43,404 nucleotides of DNA from an uncultured Oscillospiraceae bacterium (GCA_949494735.1 CATABD010000014.1:1-43404), one strand, 5' to 3'. Positions 8,496-16,124 are shown, counted from the first letter of the stretch. Notes: generated by a model from the letters alone, not told the origin. Translations and numbers: made by a program.

Positions 8496-8523
8496 TTGAC
8501 ATTGATCTCAAAAAAGATACAAT
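8496..8523 (+). promoter_or_regulatory. Promoter of the SDR-HAD-ADH operon
   Basis: TTGACA (8496-8501), a 16-bp spacer and TACAAT (8518-8523), about 70 bp before the second SDR. The -10 is overlapped by the palindrome at 8520-8530. Confidence 0.75.
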
Positions 8524-8602
8524 ATTATTGGTACATGGAGCGTACAAATTGCGGCGACCACAAAAAATGCCAGCTTTCTATCAAAAAAAGGAGTGAATGC
8601 TT

Positions 8603-9376
8603 ATGGATCTAGGGCTTCGCGGAAAAACAGTGATCGTGACAGGGGGTTCGAAGGGAATCGGTGCCGGAATATGTGAAGTCTTTGCCAGAGAAGGCGCGAA
8701 TCTGGTGGTCAATTATCACAGCGACCCCCAAAGCGCAGAGGAACTCATCGCCCGGCTGACCGACAGCTATGGCTGCAGCGCAGCGGCGGTGAAGGGGGAC
8801 GTGGGGCGCGAGGCGGATGTGCAGCAGATCTTCGACACGGCGCTGGATGCCTTCGGCCAGGTGGACATCCTGGTGAACAACGCGGGACGGGGGTACACCA
8901 TCGACTTCCGGGAAACCACCCTGGAGCAGTGGAACCAGGCCCTGAACGACAATCTCACCGGACAGTTCCTCATGTCCCGGGAATTTGCCCGGCGGGTCAT
9001 CCCCACCGGGCGCAGGGGCTGGATCGTCAACATCCTCTCCAAAGCGTCCATGACCTCCACCACAAAGGGCCGGGTCTGCTACGTCGCCAACAAGGCAGGC
9101 GAGGTGGGGCTGACCCACTCCATGGCGGTGGACCTGACGGAGTATGGGATACACGTCAACGGCGTAATGCCCGGCTTCGTCCTGGCCAACACGCTGCTGG
9201 CCCAGCGGGAGCATAACCCGGAGGAATTCGCCCGCCGGGTGGAACGGGTCCCCATCAAACGAGTGGGGGAACCGTGGGAGATCGGCACCATGGTCGCTTT
9301 CCTGGCCAGCGAACAGTGCCAGCTCGCGGTGGGGACCGTCGTTGATATGACCGGCGGCCTGCTGCTGGGGTTCTGA
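8603..9376 (+). CDS. SDR-family oxidoreductase (second copy)
   Basis: Short-chain dehydrogenase of 257 aa. TGGSKGIG is at residues 13-20, NNAG at 92-95, and the catalytic Tyr160/Lys164 are in YVANK. It shares with the SDR at 4009-4770 the start MDL-L-GKT-IVTGG, the segment FGQVDILVNNAGRG and the LSK sequence before the active site, so the two are paralogues with probably related substrates. The ATG at 8603 is 9 nt after AAGGAG; an ATG at 8597 is only 3 nt from it. It is the first gene of the rightward operon, one base before the HAD phosphatase. Confidence 0.93.
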   Translation: MDLGLRGKTVIVTGGSKGIGAGICEVFAREGANLVVNYHSDPQSAEELIARLTDSYGCSAAAVKGDVGREADVQQIFDTALDAFGQVDILVNNAGRGYTIDFRETTLEQWNQALNDNLTGQFLMSREFARRVIPTGRRGWIVNILSKASMTSTTKGRVCYVANKAGEVGLTHSMAVDLTEYGIHVNGVMPGFVLANTLLAQREHNPEEFARRVERVPIKRVGEPWEIGTMVAFLASEQCQLAVGTVVDMTGGLLLGF

Positions 9377-9377
9377 C

Positions 9378-10256
9378 ATGGGGCCCTTCACCCTGATCTG
9401 CTCCGATCTGGACGGCACCCTGCTGGACAATTCCAGCCGGATCTCCCTGTACAGCGCGGAGATGATCGCCAGGGCGCGGGCGGAGGGCGCCATATTCTGC
9501 CTGACTTCCGGCCGCCCGCCGGCCATGATGGCGGCCTATCAGGCCCGCCTGGGGCTGGACTCGCCCCTCATCGCCAACAACGGCGCCATTGTCTGGCTGC
9601 CCCAGGCCGGGGTCTGCCTGCACCGCCGCCCCATCCCGCCGGCTCCCGCCCTGGATTTTTTGTCCTTCTGCCAGAGATCCGGCCTGGATTGGGCCGTCTT
9701 CACCCAGGAGAGCATCTATACTCCGGGCAGTCCCGCCCGGCTCCGGCGCTACGGCGAATACAATGCCCTTGCCAAGGCCCAGGGCGTCCAGCCTATCCGG
9801 GTACACACCGCCACGGTGGAGACGGCGGTCCAGATCCTCCTGACGCAGTGCGGCCTGCGCATCTCCGTGGTGTTCCGGGATGGCCGGGAAGAGCTGCTCC
9901 TCCAGGAGTATTTCTCCCAGCCCCGCGGCCTGACTCACGTGCATTCCACGCCGGAGTCCTATGACGTGCTGGCTCCCGGCGTCAACAAGTGGGACGGCAT
10001 CCTGGCCGTTAGCCGGTACTACGGCATTCCGGAGGAGCGCATCTGCGTGTTCGGAAACGATATAAACGATATGGAGATGGTGGCCCGGGCCAGGACCGCC
10101 TTTGCCGTCTCAAACGCGGAGCGGCCCCTGCTCGATCTGGCCCCCATCGTCATCGAAAGCAATCAGGACGAGGGCGTGGCCCACGCCATCCGGCGGTATA
10201 TCCTGGGCAATATCGTCCCGCCTCCCAAAAACAGACAGAAAGGGGAACGACCATGA
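9378..10256 (+). CDS. Cof-type HAD-superfamily phosphatase
   Basis: A 292-aa haloacid-dehalogenase-fold hydrolase of the Cof/subclass IIB type, which typically dephosphorylates sugar phosphates. Motif I is DLDGTLLD (residues 10-17), motif II is in LTSGRPPAM, the Lys motif is in GVNKWDG and motif III/IV is FGNDINDMEM; the cap domain lies between motifs II and III. It starts one base after the SDR stop and overlaps the next gene by 4 bp (ATGA), so the three are translationally coupled. In this context it may release the final free product or remove a dead-end phosphate; that is inference. Confidence 0.92.
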   Translation: MGPFTLICSDLDGTLLDNSSRISLYSAEMIARARAEGAIFCLTSGRPPAMMAAYQARLGLDSPLIANNGAIVWLPQAGVCLHRRPIPPAPALDFLSFCQRSGLDWAVFTQESIYTPGSPARLRRYGEYNALAKAQGVQPIRVHTATVETAVQILLTQCGLRISVVFRDGREELLLQEYFSQPRGLTHVHSTPESYDVLAPGVNKWDGILAVSRYYGIPEERICVFGNDINDMEMVARARTAFAVSNAERPLLDLAPIVIESNQDEGVAHAIRRYILGNIVPPPKNRQKGERP

Positions 10257-11425
10257 ACAATTTCAGCTTTTGCAGTCCCACCAGGTTCATATTCGGCCGG
10301 GGCGAGGAGGCCCGGGTCGGGGAATATGCCGCATCCTTCGGCGCGAAAAAAGTCCTCGTGCTCCACTACGGCACCGGTCAGGACTTTGAGAACCAGCTGA
10401 TGGACCGCGTGTTTGCCTCGCTGCGCAGCGCCGGCCTCAGCTGGGTGGACTTCACCGGCATCAAGCCGAACCCCACTGTGGAACGGGCCGAGGAGGGCGC
10501 CGCCCTGGTCCGGGCGCAGGGCATCGACTTCCTGCTGCCCGTGGGCGGCGGCAGCGTCATCGACACCGCCAAATACATCGCCGTGGCCGCCCTGTACGGC
10601 GGAAGCGTCTGGGATGACTTCTTCCTGAAAAAAGCCCCGGTCGGGGCCGCGCTGCCCGTAGGCGCCATCAACACCTTGCCCGGCACCGGCAGCGAAGGCT
10701 CCATGAGCGCGGTCATCACCAACGGCGTGCTCAAGCGCTCCCTGAACGACGACAAGATCCGCCCGGTTTTCGCCGTAATGAATCCGGAGCTTTCCTTTAC
10801 CCTGCCCCCCTTCCAGACCGCCAGCGGCGCGGTGGATATCATGGCCCACGTACATGAACGGTACTTCACCCGGGGCGGGGACAATTACCTCACCGACAAC
10901 CTGGGCGAGTCGGTATTCCGCACCGTCATCAAGTACCTCCCCATCGCCCTGCGGGAGCCGGACAATTACAACGCCCGGGCCCATCTCTTGTGGGCCAGCG
11001 TACTGGCCCACAACGACAGCTGCGGGGTGGGCCGGGTGGTGGACGGCGCCGTCCACGGCATCCAGTCGGAGATCGGCGGCATGTATGACTCCGCCCACGG
11101 CGCAGGCGTGGCGTGCGTCACCCCCGGCTGGATGAAATATGTCTACAAGGAGGATCCCCGCCGCTTCATCCGCTACTTCACCCAGGTCTGGGGGATGGAA
11201 AACGATCCCTACGACCCGGACGGCATGATTTTGGCCGGGATCGAGCGGCAGAAGGATTTTTACCGCTCGGTGGGCATCCCCGTTCACTACGCCCAGCTGG
11301 GCGTAAAAAAGGAGGACATCCCCACCCTGGCCTCCACCGTCCGCCGCGGTCCCGACGGGCTGGCCGGCAACTTCAAAAAGCTGACCACTGAGGATATTAT
11401 CAACATCTACGCACTGTTTGAATAA
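10253..11425 (+). CDS. Iron-containing alcohol dehydrogenase (BDH-like)
   Basis: A 390-aa group III metal-dependent alcohol dehydrogenase resembling butanol dehydrogenases, reducing an aldehyde with NAD(P)H. The coenzyme site shows PVGGGSVIDTAK (GGGS motif). Metal ligands are visible as Asp and His in GAVDIMAHVHE and two His in HGIQSEIGGMYDSAHG. AAAGGGGAA precedes the ATG, which overlaps the HAD stop. A likely role is reducing the aldehyde made by the neighbouring aldolase, which would regenerate NAD(P)+ under fermentation; this is inferred from position. Confidence 0.94.
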   Translation: MNNFSFCSPTRFIFGRGEEARVGEYAASFGAKKVLVLHYGTGQDFENQLMDRVFASLRSAGLSWVDFTGIKPNPTVERAEEGAALVRAQGIDFLLPVGGGSVIDTAKYIAVAALYGGSVWDDFFLKKAPVGAALPVGAINTLPGTGSEGSMSAVITNGVLKRSLNDDKIRPVFAVMNPELSFTLPPFQTASGAVDIMAHVHERYFTRGGDNYLTDNLGESVFRTVIKYLPIALREPDNYNARAHLLWASVLAHNDSCGVGRVVDGAVHGIQSEIGGMYDSAHGAGVACVTPGWMKYVYKEDPRRFIRYFTQVWGMENDPYDPDGMILAGIERQKDFYRSVGIPVHYAQLGVKKEDIPTLASTVRRGPDGLAGNFKKLTTEDIINIYALFE

Positions 11426-11429
11426 ATAT

Positions 11430-11458
11430 TTGCATTTCAACCCACGATCCGCTATAAT
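11430..11458 (+). promoter_or_regulatory. Possible internal promoter before the second aldolase
   Basis: TTGCAT (11430-11435), 17-bp spacer, TATAAT (11453-11458). The start point would fall within or next to the ribosome site AAGGAGG (11462-11468), leaving almost no leader, so activity is uncertain. Confidence 0.4.
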
Positions 11459-11475
11459 GATAAGGAGGAAATCCC

Positions 11476-12333
11476 ATGCCGCTGGTTACACTGAAAGAAA
11501 TTCTCGCCCCCGCCAAGGAACACAACTATGCCGTCGCCGCCTTCGACACCATGGACTTCACACTCACTGAGGGTATTATCCAGGCCGCCGAGCAGACCGG
11601 CAAGCCCGTCATCCTCATGCTGCCCGGCTTCATTTTTGACCGCCCCGACGCCCAGTCCATGCTGGACTTCAACCTGGACCGCATCGCCAAGTCCCCAGTG
11701 CCTATCTGCTACCACCTGGACCACGGTAAGGCCGACGAGTGCGTCAAGGCCATTCACGCGGGATGCTCCTCGGTGATGTACGACGGCTCCAGCCTCCCTA
11801 TGGAGGAAAATATCGCCGTCACCAAGGAGATCGTGAAAGTGGCCCATACTTGCGGGGTCAGCGTGGAGGCCGAGATCGGACACGTGGCCGCCCCGGAGGG
11901 CAGTGTGGAGGGCAGCGTGGCCGACGCCTCCAAGTTTACCCGCCCCGAGGACGCGGCCCGCTTCGTGGAGCAGACCGGCGTTGACGCCCTTGCCATCGCC
12001 TTCGGCACCGTTCACGGCGTGTACAAGGGAACGCCCCATCTGGACCTGGAGCGGCTGGCGGAGATCAAGCGCCTGGTGGACGTGCCCCTGGTCATGCACG
12101 GCGGCAGCGGCCTGCCTGAGCGTGATTTCCGCAACGCGGTGAAATACGGCATCAACAAGATCAATTTCTTCACCGGCATGTCCTTGGCCACCATCGCGGC
12201 CATGCGTAAGCTCATTGAGGAGACCGATGGCCGTGTGCGGTACATCAAGCTCTATGACACCGCGCTGCAAACCGTCATTGAGTGCGCCAAGGAGCAAATG
12301 GAGATTTTCGGCACCCAGTCGATCTATTCCTGA
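11476..12333 (+). CDS. Class II aldolase (second copy)
   Basis: A 285-aa zinc aldolase of the tagatose/fructose-bisphosphate type. Asp82 and His83 (HLDHGK), His180 (GTVHGVY) and His208 (MHGGSG) form the expected catalytic and metal set, at the spacing known for tagatose-bisphosphate aldolases. It shares CGVSVEAEIGHV, TGVDALA and GTPHLDLERL-type segments with the aldolase at 5225-6055. It has its own strong AAGGAGG site. It lies 50 bp after the alcohol dehydrogenase and 46 bp before a GntR regulator. Two aldolases in one locus suggest two substrates or two stereoisomers. Confidence 0.93.
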   Translation: MPLVTLKEILAPAKEHNYAVAAFDTMDFTLTEGIIQAAEQTGKPVILMLPGFIFDRPDAQSMLDFNLDRIAKSPVPICYHLDHGKADECVKAIHAGCSSVMYDGSSLPMEENIAVTKEIVKVAHTCGVSVEAEIGHVAAPEGSVEGSVADASKFTRPEDAARFVEQTGVDALAIAFGTVHGVYKGTPHLDLERLAEIKRLVDVPLVMHGGSGLPERDFRNAVKYGINKINFFTGMSLATIAAMRKLIEETDGRVRYIKLYDTALQTVIECAKEQMEIFGTQSIYS

Positions 12334-12379
12334 GTCAAAACGGCCGGCCTTCCGGCCCGCATGTGGGAGGGGACGCTCT

Positions 12380-13108
12380 TTGAAACAGACGGCGTCGTCG
12401 GGTTTGAGATACACGGAGGCTGTCTCTGCCCTGGAAAAAATGATTGAGTCCGGCACATTCCCCTATGGGGAGCGGCTGCCCAACGAGAAGTGGCTGTGCG
12501 AAAAGCTCTGCGTCAGCCGGCCCACACTGCGCAAGGCGGTGGATGAGATCATTGCCGCCGGTCTGGCCGAGCGCCGCCCAAACAGGGGAGTTTATGTGAC
12601 CCACTCCAAGTTCGGCGGCAATTTCGACCGGCCCTACAGCGTCTATCAGGAGCTGCTTCGGGCCGGCATCCATCCCTCCTCCAAGATTCTGTCCTTCTCC
12701 CGGACCGAAGCGGACAGCGCCCTCAGCGAGGTCATGCGCTGCCCGGTGGGCGAGCCCCTGCTGGAATTTTTCCGGGTGCGGTACGCCGACGGCCGGCCGT
12801 TCAACATCAACCACATCCGCCTGATCGAACGCTTTTTCCCCCAATTCAACCCCTGGCTCCTGACCGAACGCTCCCTCCATGAGATCATGAAAACCGACTA
12901 CAAGCTGGACATCGCCCAATCCGTGCAGTATGTCAGCGCGGCCCTGGCCACCAAGGAGCAGGCCAAGCATCTGGAAATCCCCATCCGCACCCCGCTGTTG
13001 ACCACCTCCAGCATCGTGACTGCGGAGGACGGCTGTGTCATCTCCCACCAGTTTTCCTGGATCAACACCAATGTGGTTCCCTACTCGTATAAATGCGTCT
13101 GGCGGTAA
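12380..13108 (+). CDS. GntR/UTRA-family transcriptional regulator (second copy)
   Basis: A 242-aa GntR regulator. The winged helix is at about residues 8-75 (LPNEKWLCEKLCVSRPTLRK, then AERRPNRGVYVTHS) and a UTRA domain follows (EPLLEFFRVRYADGRPF, then IAQSVQYVSAALA). The start is not an ATG: a TTG at 12380, 7 nt after GGGAGGGG, best fits the protein's start. It is the last gene of the rightward operon and ends at a strong terminator. It is probably a local regulator paired with the GntR at 3178-3897. Confidence 0.88.
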   Translation: MKQTASSGLRYTEAVSALEKMIESGTFPYGERLPNEKWLCEKLCVSRPTLRKAVDEIIAAGLAERRPNRGVYVTHSKFGGNFDRPYSVYQELLRAGIHPSSKILSFSRTEADSALSEVMRCPVGEPLLEFFRVRYADGRPFNINHIRLIERFFPQFNPWLLTERSLHEIMKTDYKLDIAQSVQYVSAALATKEQAKHLEIPIRTPLLTTSSIVTAEDGCVISHQFSWINTNVVPYSYKCVWR

Positions 13109-13111
13109 CAG

Positions 13112-13150
13112 AAAAGAGTGCGCTGCGGATCGTCCGCGGCGCACTCTTTT
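13112..13150. terminator. Bidirectional terminator between convergent genes
   Basis: An almost perfect 18-bp hairpin with a 3-nt loop, flanked by A's on the left and T's on the right (AAAAGAGTGCGC / GCGCACTCTTTT). It can end transcription of the GntR gene on the plus strand and of the dehydrogenase gene on the minus strand. Confidence 0.9.
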
Positions 13151-13157
13151 TTCCTGT

Positions 13158-14243
13158 TCACTGGCCGGCGCCGGTCTGCCCCTTCCCCCGCCGGCAGCCA
13201 TACAGCGTCCCGCCCCGCCCCTCAAACGCGGGGCAGTCCCAAACTTGAGGGTTACACACCCCCCGCTCCATGGCCTCCCCCTCCAGAAAGCGGGAGAGCA
13301 GCCCACAGAGCATTTCCGACTGGTACACGACCCGCTCCACGCTCAGCCCCGCCAGATGGGAGGTCATCAAGAGCCGGTCCTCCGGGATGGAATACCAAGG
13401 GGAGGCGGGCCCTACCGGCTCCTCGTCAAACACATCCAACGCCGCCCGGAGCCGCCCGGAGCGCAGCTGTTCCAGCAGGGCGCCGCTGTCCGCCAGCGCC
13501 GCCCGGGCGGCGTTGATGAAGCAGGCGCCGTCTTTCATCCTGGCAAACTCCCCGGCGCCTATCATCCCCCTGGTCTCCTGCGTCACCCTGGCCGCCATCA
13601 CCAGATAGTCGGCGCTTGACAGCACCTCCTCCAAGGCGCACAGCTTCACGCCCAGTTCCCGGGCCTTTTCCGGCGGCGCGTATGGGTCATAGGCCATCAT
13701 CTCCATCTCGAATCCGGCCGCCCGCTTCGCCACCCCCCGCCCGTTGCGCCCCAGGCCGACAATGCCCAGCGTTTTCCCCGCCAGTTCGGTGGACGCCTCG
13801 CAGATCCGGCGCAGGCAAAGGTCGTTCTCCTTTGTCCAGCCCTCCGTGCGGATCACCTGCGCAGAGCGCAGCGCAGGCTTGGCCATGAGCAGCATGGCCA
13901 AGAGCGTGAATTCCGGAACGGAGCGCTCACACCGCCCGCCGCTGAACAGTACCGGTATCCCCATCTGCGTGCAGGCAGCCACGTCGATATTCTCTTCCGG
14001 CCCGTCCCGGACGCTCAGGATGAGCTTCAGCTCAGGACAGGCCTCCAGCACCTGCCGGGTCACCTTTTCATAGCCGCAGAAGAAAATGTCGTACCCCTGC
14101 AGGCTCGCCCCAATCCGCTTCTCGTCCATCCTGCTGGCAGGGTTCAGGTCCAAGCTGAACCCGACCCGTTGGAAGCGCACCAGCTCCCCGGCCTTTTCCG
14201 CCCATTTTGGGTCGAATTCCGCTGTGCAAAGCGCTTTGAGCAT
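13158..14243 (-). CDS. D-2-hydroxyacid dehydrogenase (second copy)
   Basis: A 361-aa NAD-dependent 2-hydroxyacid dehydrogenase. The cofactor motif GLGRNG is at residues 163-168, with catalytic Arg247 (NAARAAL), Glu275 (DVFDEEP) and His296 (TSHLAG). The ATG at 14243 follows AGGAAGGGGG; the frame is open further upstream but that part overlaps the promoter. It belongs to the same family as the gene at 61-1119 but is clearly diverged, with a longer C-terminus. It is divergent from the aldo/keto reductase and has its own near-consensus promoter. Confidence 0.92.
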   Translation of the reverse strand: MLKALCTAEFDPKWAEKAGELVRFQRVGFSLDLNPASRMDEKRIGASLQGYDIFFCGYEKVTRQVLEACPELKLILSVRDGPEENIDVAACTQMGIPVLFSGGRCERSVPEFTLLAMLLMAKPALRSAQVIRTEGWTKENDLCLRRICEASTELAGKTLGIVGLGRNGRGVAKRAAGFEMEMMAYDPYAPPEKARELGVKLCALEEVLSSADYLVMAARVTQETRGMIGAGEFARMKDGACFINAARAALADSGALLEQLRSGRLRAALDVFDEEPVGPASPWYSIPEDRLLMTSHLAGLSVERVVYQSEMLCGLLSRFLEGEAMERGVCNPQVWDCPAFEGRGGTLYGCRRGKGQTGAGQ

Positions 14244-14264
14244 ACAAATTCCCCCTTCCTGTCC

Positions 14265-14293
14265 ATTATAAATTATTGTATTAATTTTGTCAA
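14265..14293 (-). promoter_or_regulatory. Promoter of the second 2-hydroxyacid dehydrogenase
   Basis: Leftward TTGACA (14293-14288), 17-bp spacer, TATAAT (14270-14265): consensus at both hexamers. The spacer contains AATACAATAAT on the minus strand (14282-14272), close to the motif in the two promoters at 8436-8523. Confidence 0.8.
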
Positions 14294-14312
14294 TTAAATA
14301 TTTAAATTTATA

Positions 14313-14341
14313 TTGCAATCTTCGGAAATATTCGATATAAT
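14313..14341 (+). promoter_or_regulatory. Promoter of the aldo/keto reductase
   Basis: TTGCAA (14313-14318), 17-bp spacer, TATAAT (14336-14341). A CAATAC half-site follows at 14344-14349. It is divergent from the promoter at 14265-14293. Confidence 0.75.
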
Positions 14342-14373
14342 AGCAATACATAAATATGAAAGGGGATCTGTTC

Positions 14374-15351
14374 ATGCGCTACAAACAATTTGGCAGTACC
14401 GGCCTCTCCCTCTCTGAAATTTCGGTGGGAACCTGGGCCCTGGGAGGAAAGGACATGGGGCCTGTGGACGAAAAGGACGCCATAGAGGCCATCCACGCCA
14501 TGATCGACAACGGGGTCAATTTCATCGACACCGCCCCCACCTACGGAAGGGGCGCTTCGGAGGAGATCGTGGGCAAGGCGCTGAAAGGCCGCCGGGATCA
14601 GGTGGCCCTTCTGACCAAATGCGGGATACGCTGGGACGAGGGCCCAAAGGATTTCACCAAGGGAGCCATACGGGACAGTAGCCGCGCCAGCATCCTCAGG
14701 CAGATTGATGACTCCCTCCACCGCCTCCAGACCGACCACGTGGACTTTTATCTCATCCACTGGCCCGACGTGAACACTCCCCTGGAAGAGACCGCAGATG
14801 TACTCAAGGAGCTGAAAAAGGCGGGAAAGATCCGCTATACCGGCGTATCCAACTTTGAACCGGCGCAGCTGGACGCGCTGTACCGGCTGGGCGTCCTGGA
14901 TGTGGTACAGTATCCCTATTCCATGGTCAACCGAAGCAAAGAAGCCCTCCTCAAGCAGTACCACGACAAAGGGGTGGCCGCCATGGGTTACGGCTCCCTG
15001 GGCGCGGGCATCCTCACCGGCGCCATCCGCCAGCTGCCCCATTTCGACTCCCACGACGCCCGGCTGGGCTTTTACGACTTCTTTGTAGAGCCCAGATTCT
15101 CCCAGGTCATGAAACTCCTGGCCGCGCTGGACATCATCGCCCAGCGGCGGAATGTCCCCGTGGCCCAGGTCGCCATCAATTGGACCACCCAGTGCGGCGT
15201 TGTGGACACTTCCCTCACGGGTGTCAGAAACGCGGCGGAGGCCGTGGAAAACACCGCTGCCATGTCCTGGTCCCTTGACGCGGAGGAAATCGCGCAGATC
15301 AATGCTGCCATCCACACACATCTGGATTCTGCGGACAAGGATGGCCGCTGA
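14374..15351 (+). CDS. Aldo/keto reductase
   Basis: A 325-aa TIM-barrel NADPH oxidoreductase. The catalytic tetrad is visible: Asp and Tyr in FIDTAPTYG, Lys in LLTKCG and His in LIHWPD. The family reduces aldehydes and ketones of sugars. The ATG at 14374 has AAAGGGG upstream; an earlier in-frame ATG at 14356 lies before that site. It is divergent from the second 2-hydroxyacid dehydrogenase and probably belongs to the same sugar locus, of which it is the last gene. Confidence 0.92.
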   Translation: MRYKQFGSTGLSLSEISVGTWALGGKDMGPVDEKDAIEAIHAMIDNGVNFIDTAPTYGRGASEEIVGKALKGRRDQVALLTKCGIRWDEGPKDFTKGAIRDSSRASILRQIDDSLHRLQTDHVDFYLIHWPDVNTPLEETADVLKELKKAGKIRYTGVSNFEPAQLDALYRLGVLDVVQYPYSMVNRSKEALLKQYHDKGVAAMGYGSLGAGILTGAIRQLPHFDSHDARLGFYDFFVEPRFSQVMKLLAALDIIAQRRNVPVAQVAINWTTQCGVVDTSLTGVRNAAEAVENTAAMSWSLDAEEIAQINAAIHTHLDSADKDGR

Positions 15352-15669
15352 AGCCTTTTACCCAAACCGCACGGGAATCCCCTGACAAGCGCAGCGCTGG
15401 AAGTACCTTGACGAAACATTTATTGGAAGCGCCATTTGGTTGATTGGTTTTTCCAAAAGCCAACATGGCTTCGCAGAACAGCCATCAGATATGACAGCTG
15501 GGGCTTGTTTGATATCATCGCTTTAATTGCGAAACGCTTTGTCCGGAACATGATTCAAGGCGCGGCAATCATAACTGACTGCCGCGCCTTGAATCATGGT
15601 CCGGACGGTTATTTTGTTGTCGTCTTTGCACGGGGTGGCCCTTCGCGTCCGCCGGATTTTGCGCCGGGA
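15352..15669. other. Intergenic region without a recognised gene
   Basis: This 318-bp stretch lies between the convergent aldo/keto reductase and cold-shock genes and is less GC-rich than its surroundings. It contains a long hairpin (15541-15606). No frame gives a convincing protein. The part at 15400-15540 could be a decayed coding fragment, but I cannot assign it. Confidence 0.6.
15541..15606. repeat. Long inverted repeat (27-bp arms)
   Basis: Arms 15541-15567 and 15580-15606 pair at 26 of 27 positions around a 12-nt loop; the core is CAAGGCGCGGCA / TGCCGCGCCTTG. No U-tract follows on either strand, so it is not a typical intrinsic terminator, although it sits between convergent genes. Confidence 0.75.
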
Positions 15670-15888
15670 TTACTCCTCCACGATGGCGACCACGTTGGTG
15701 GCGCGCACGCCCTTGGCGCCCCGGGGATCAGGCTCGGTCTCAAAGGTGACCTTCTGGCCCTCCAGCAGCTTCTTGTAGCCCTCGGCCACGATGGCGGAGA
15801 AGTGGACAAACACGTCCTCGCTGCCGTCGTCGGGAGTGATGAAGCCGTAGCCCTTTTCCGCATTGAACCATTTGACAGTACCGCTCAT
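15670..15888 (-). CDS. Cold-shock protein, CspA family
   Basis: A 72-aa single cold-shock domain that binds single-stranded RNA and DNA and melts RNA structure. RNP1 is KGYGFI (residues 12-17) and RNP2 is VFVHF (26-30). The length is slightly above the usual 65-67 aa. The ATG follows GGAGG by 9 nt. It is monocistronic, with a consensus promoter at 16003-16031 and a leader of about 110 nt containing a terminator-like hairpin. Confidence 0.96.
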   Translation of the reverse strand: MSGTVKWFNAEKGYGFITPDDGSEDVFVHFSAIVAEGYKKLLEGQKVTFETEPDPRGAKGVRATNVVAIVEE

Positions 15889-15902
15889 TTCCTATATCCT
15901 CC

Positions 15903-15989
15903 TTATTTGTAAAAATTTCGTTTTGAAAGTAGAAGAAAAAAGTCCGCCCTTTCATGTACGAAAGAGCGGGCACAAATCAGTTCATACAT
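15903..15989 (-). CDS. Possible 28-codon leader ORF of the cold-shock gene
   Basis: An ATG at 15989 opens a 28-codon frame (beginning MYELICARSFV, ending RNFYK) that runs through the leader hairpin. Its TAA stop touches the AAGGAGG of the cold-shock gene. It lies only about 7-8 nt after the predicted transcription start and has no clear ribosome site, so it would need leaderless initiation. It may be a chance frame. Confidence 0.25.
   Translation of the reverse strand: MYELICARSFVHERADFFLLLSKRNFYK
15934..15969 (-). terminator. Terminator-like hairpin in the cold-shock leader
   Basis: Leftward RNA forms CCGCTCTTTC / GAAAGGGCGG (10 bp with one G-U) around a 6-nt loop, followed by ACTTTTTTC. 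It lies between the promoter at 16003-16031 and the ATG at 15888, so it can act as an attenuator as well as ending readthrough from tatD. Confidence 0.65.
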
Positions 15990-16002
15990 CAAAACCATTG
16001 TC

Positions 16003-16031
16003 AGTATAACACTGCGTAAAACAGCTGTCAA
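16003..16031 (-). promoter_or_regulatory. Promoter of the cold-shock gene
   Basis: Leftward TTGACA (16031-16026), 17-bp spacer, TATACT (16008-16003), close to full consensus. The predicted start is near 15996. Confidence 0.8.
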
Positions 16032-16124
16032 GCACACTTTGAAAAAAAACTGAAAACCGATACAATTTGGAACAAATTTTCACCAGCTTCCACAAAAAAC
16101 CACGTATTTCTTTGTTCTTCCAAT

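Noticed and set aside
8303-8602. Possible CcpA (cre) site in the divergent PTS region
   Set aside because: No sequence matched the cre consensus well; the clear signals are the two promoters and the AT-rich palindromes.
12336-12362. GGCCGG-CCTT-CCGGCC hairpin between the second aldolase and the GntR gene
   Set aside because: There is no U-tract, and the next gene's ribosome site follows at once, so it is unlikely to terminate transcription.
15436-15912. 158-codon plus-strand open frame over the gap and opposite the cold-shock gene
   Set aside because: It runs through the long inverted repeat and is antisense to the cold-shock gene; no ribosome site or domain.
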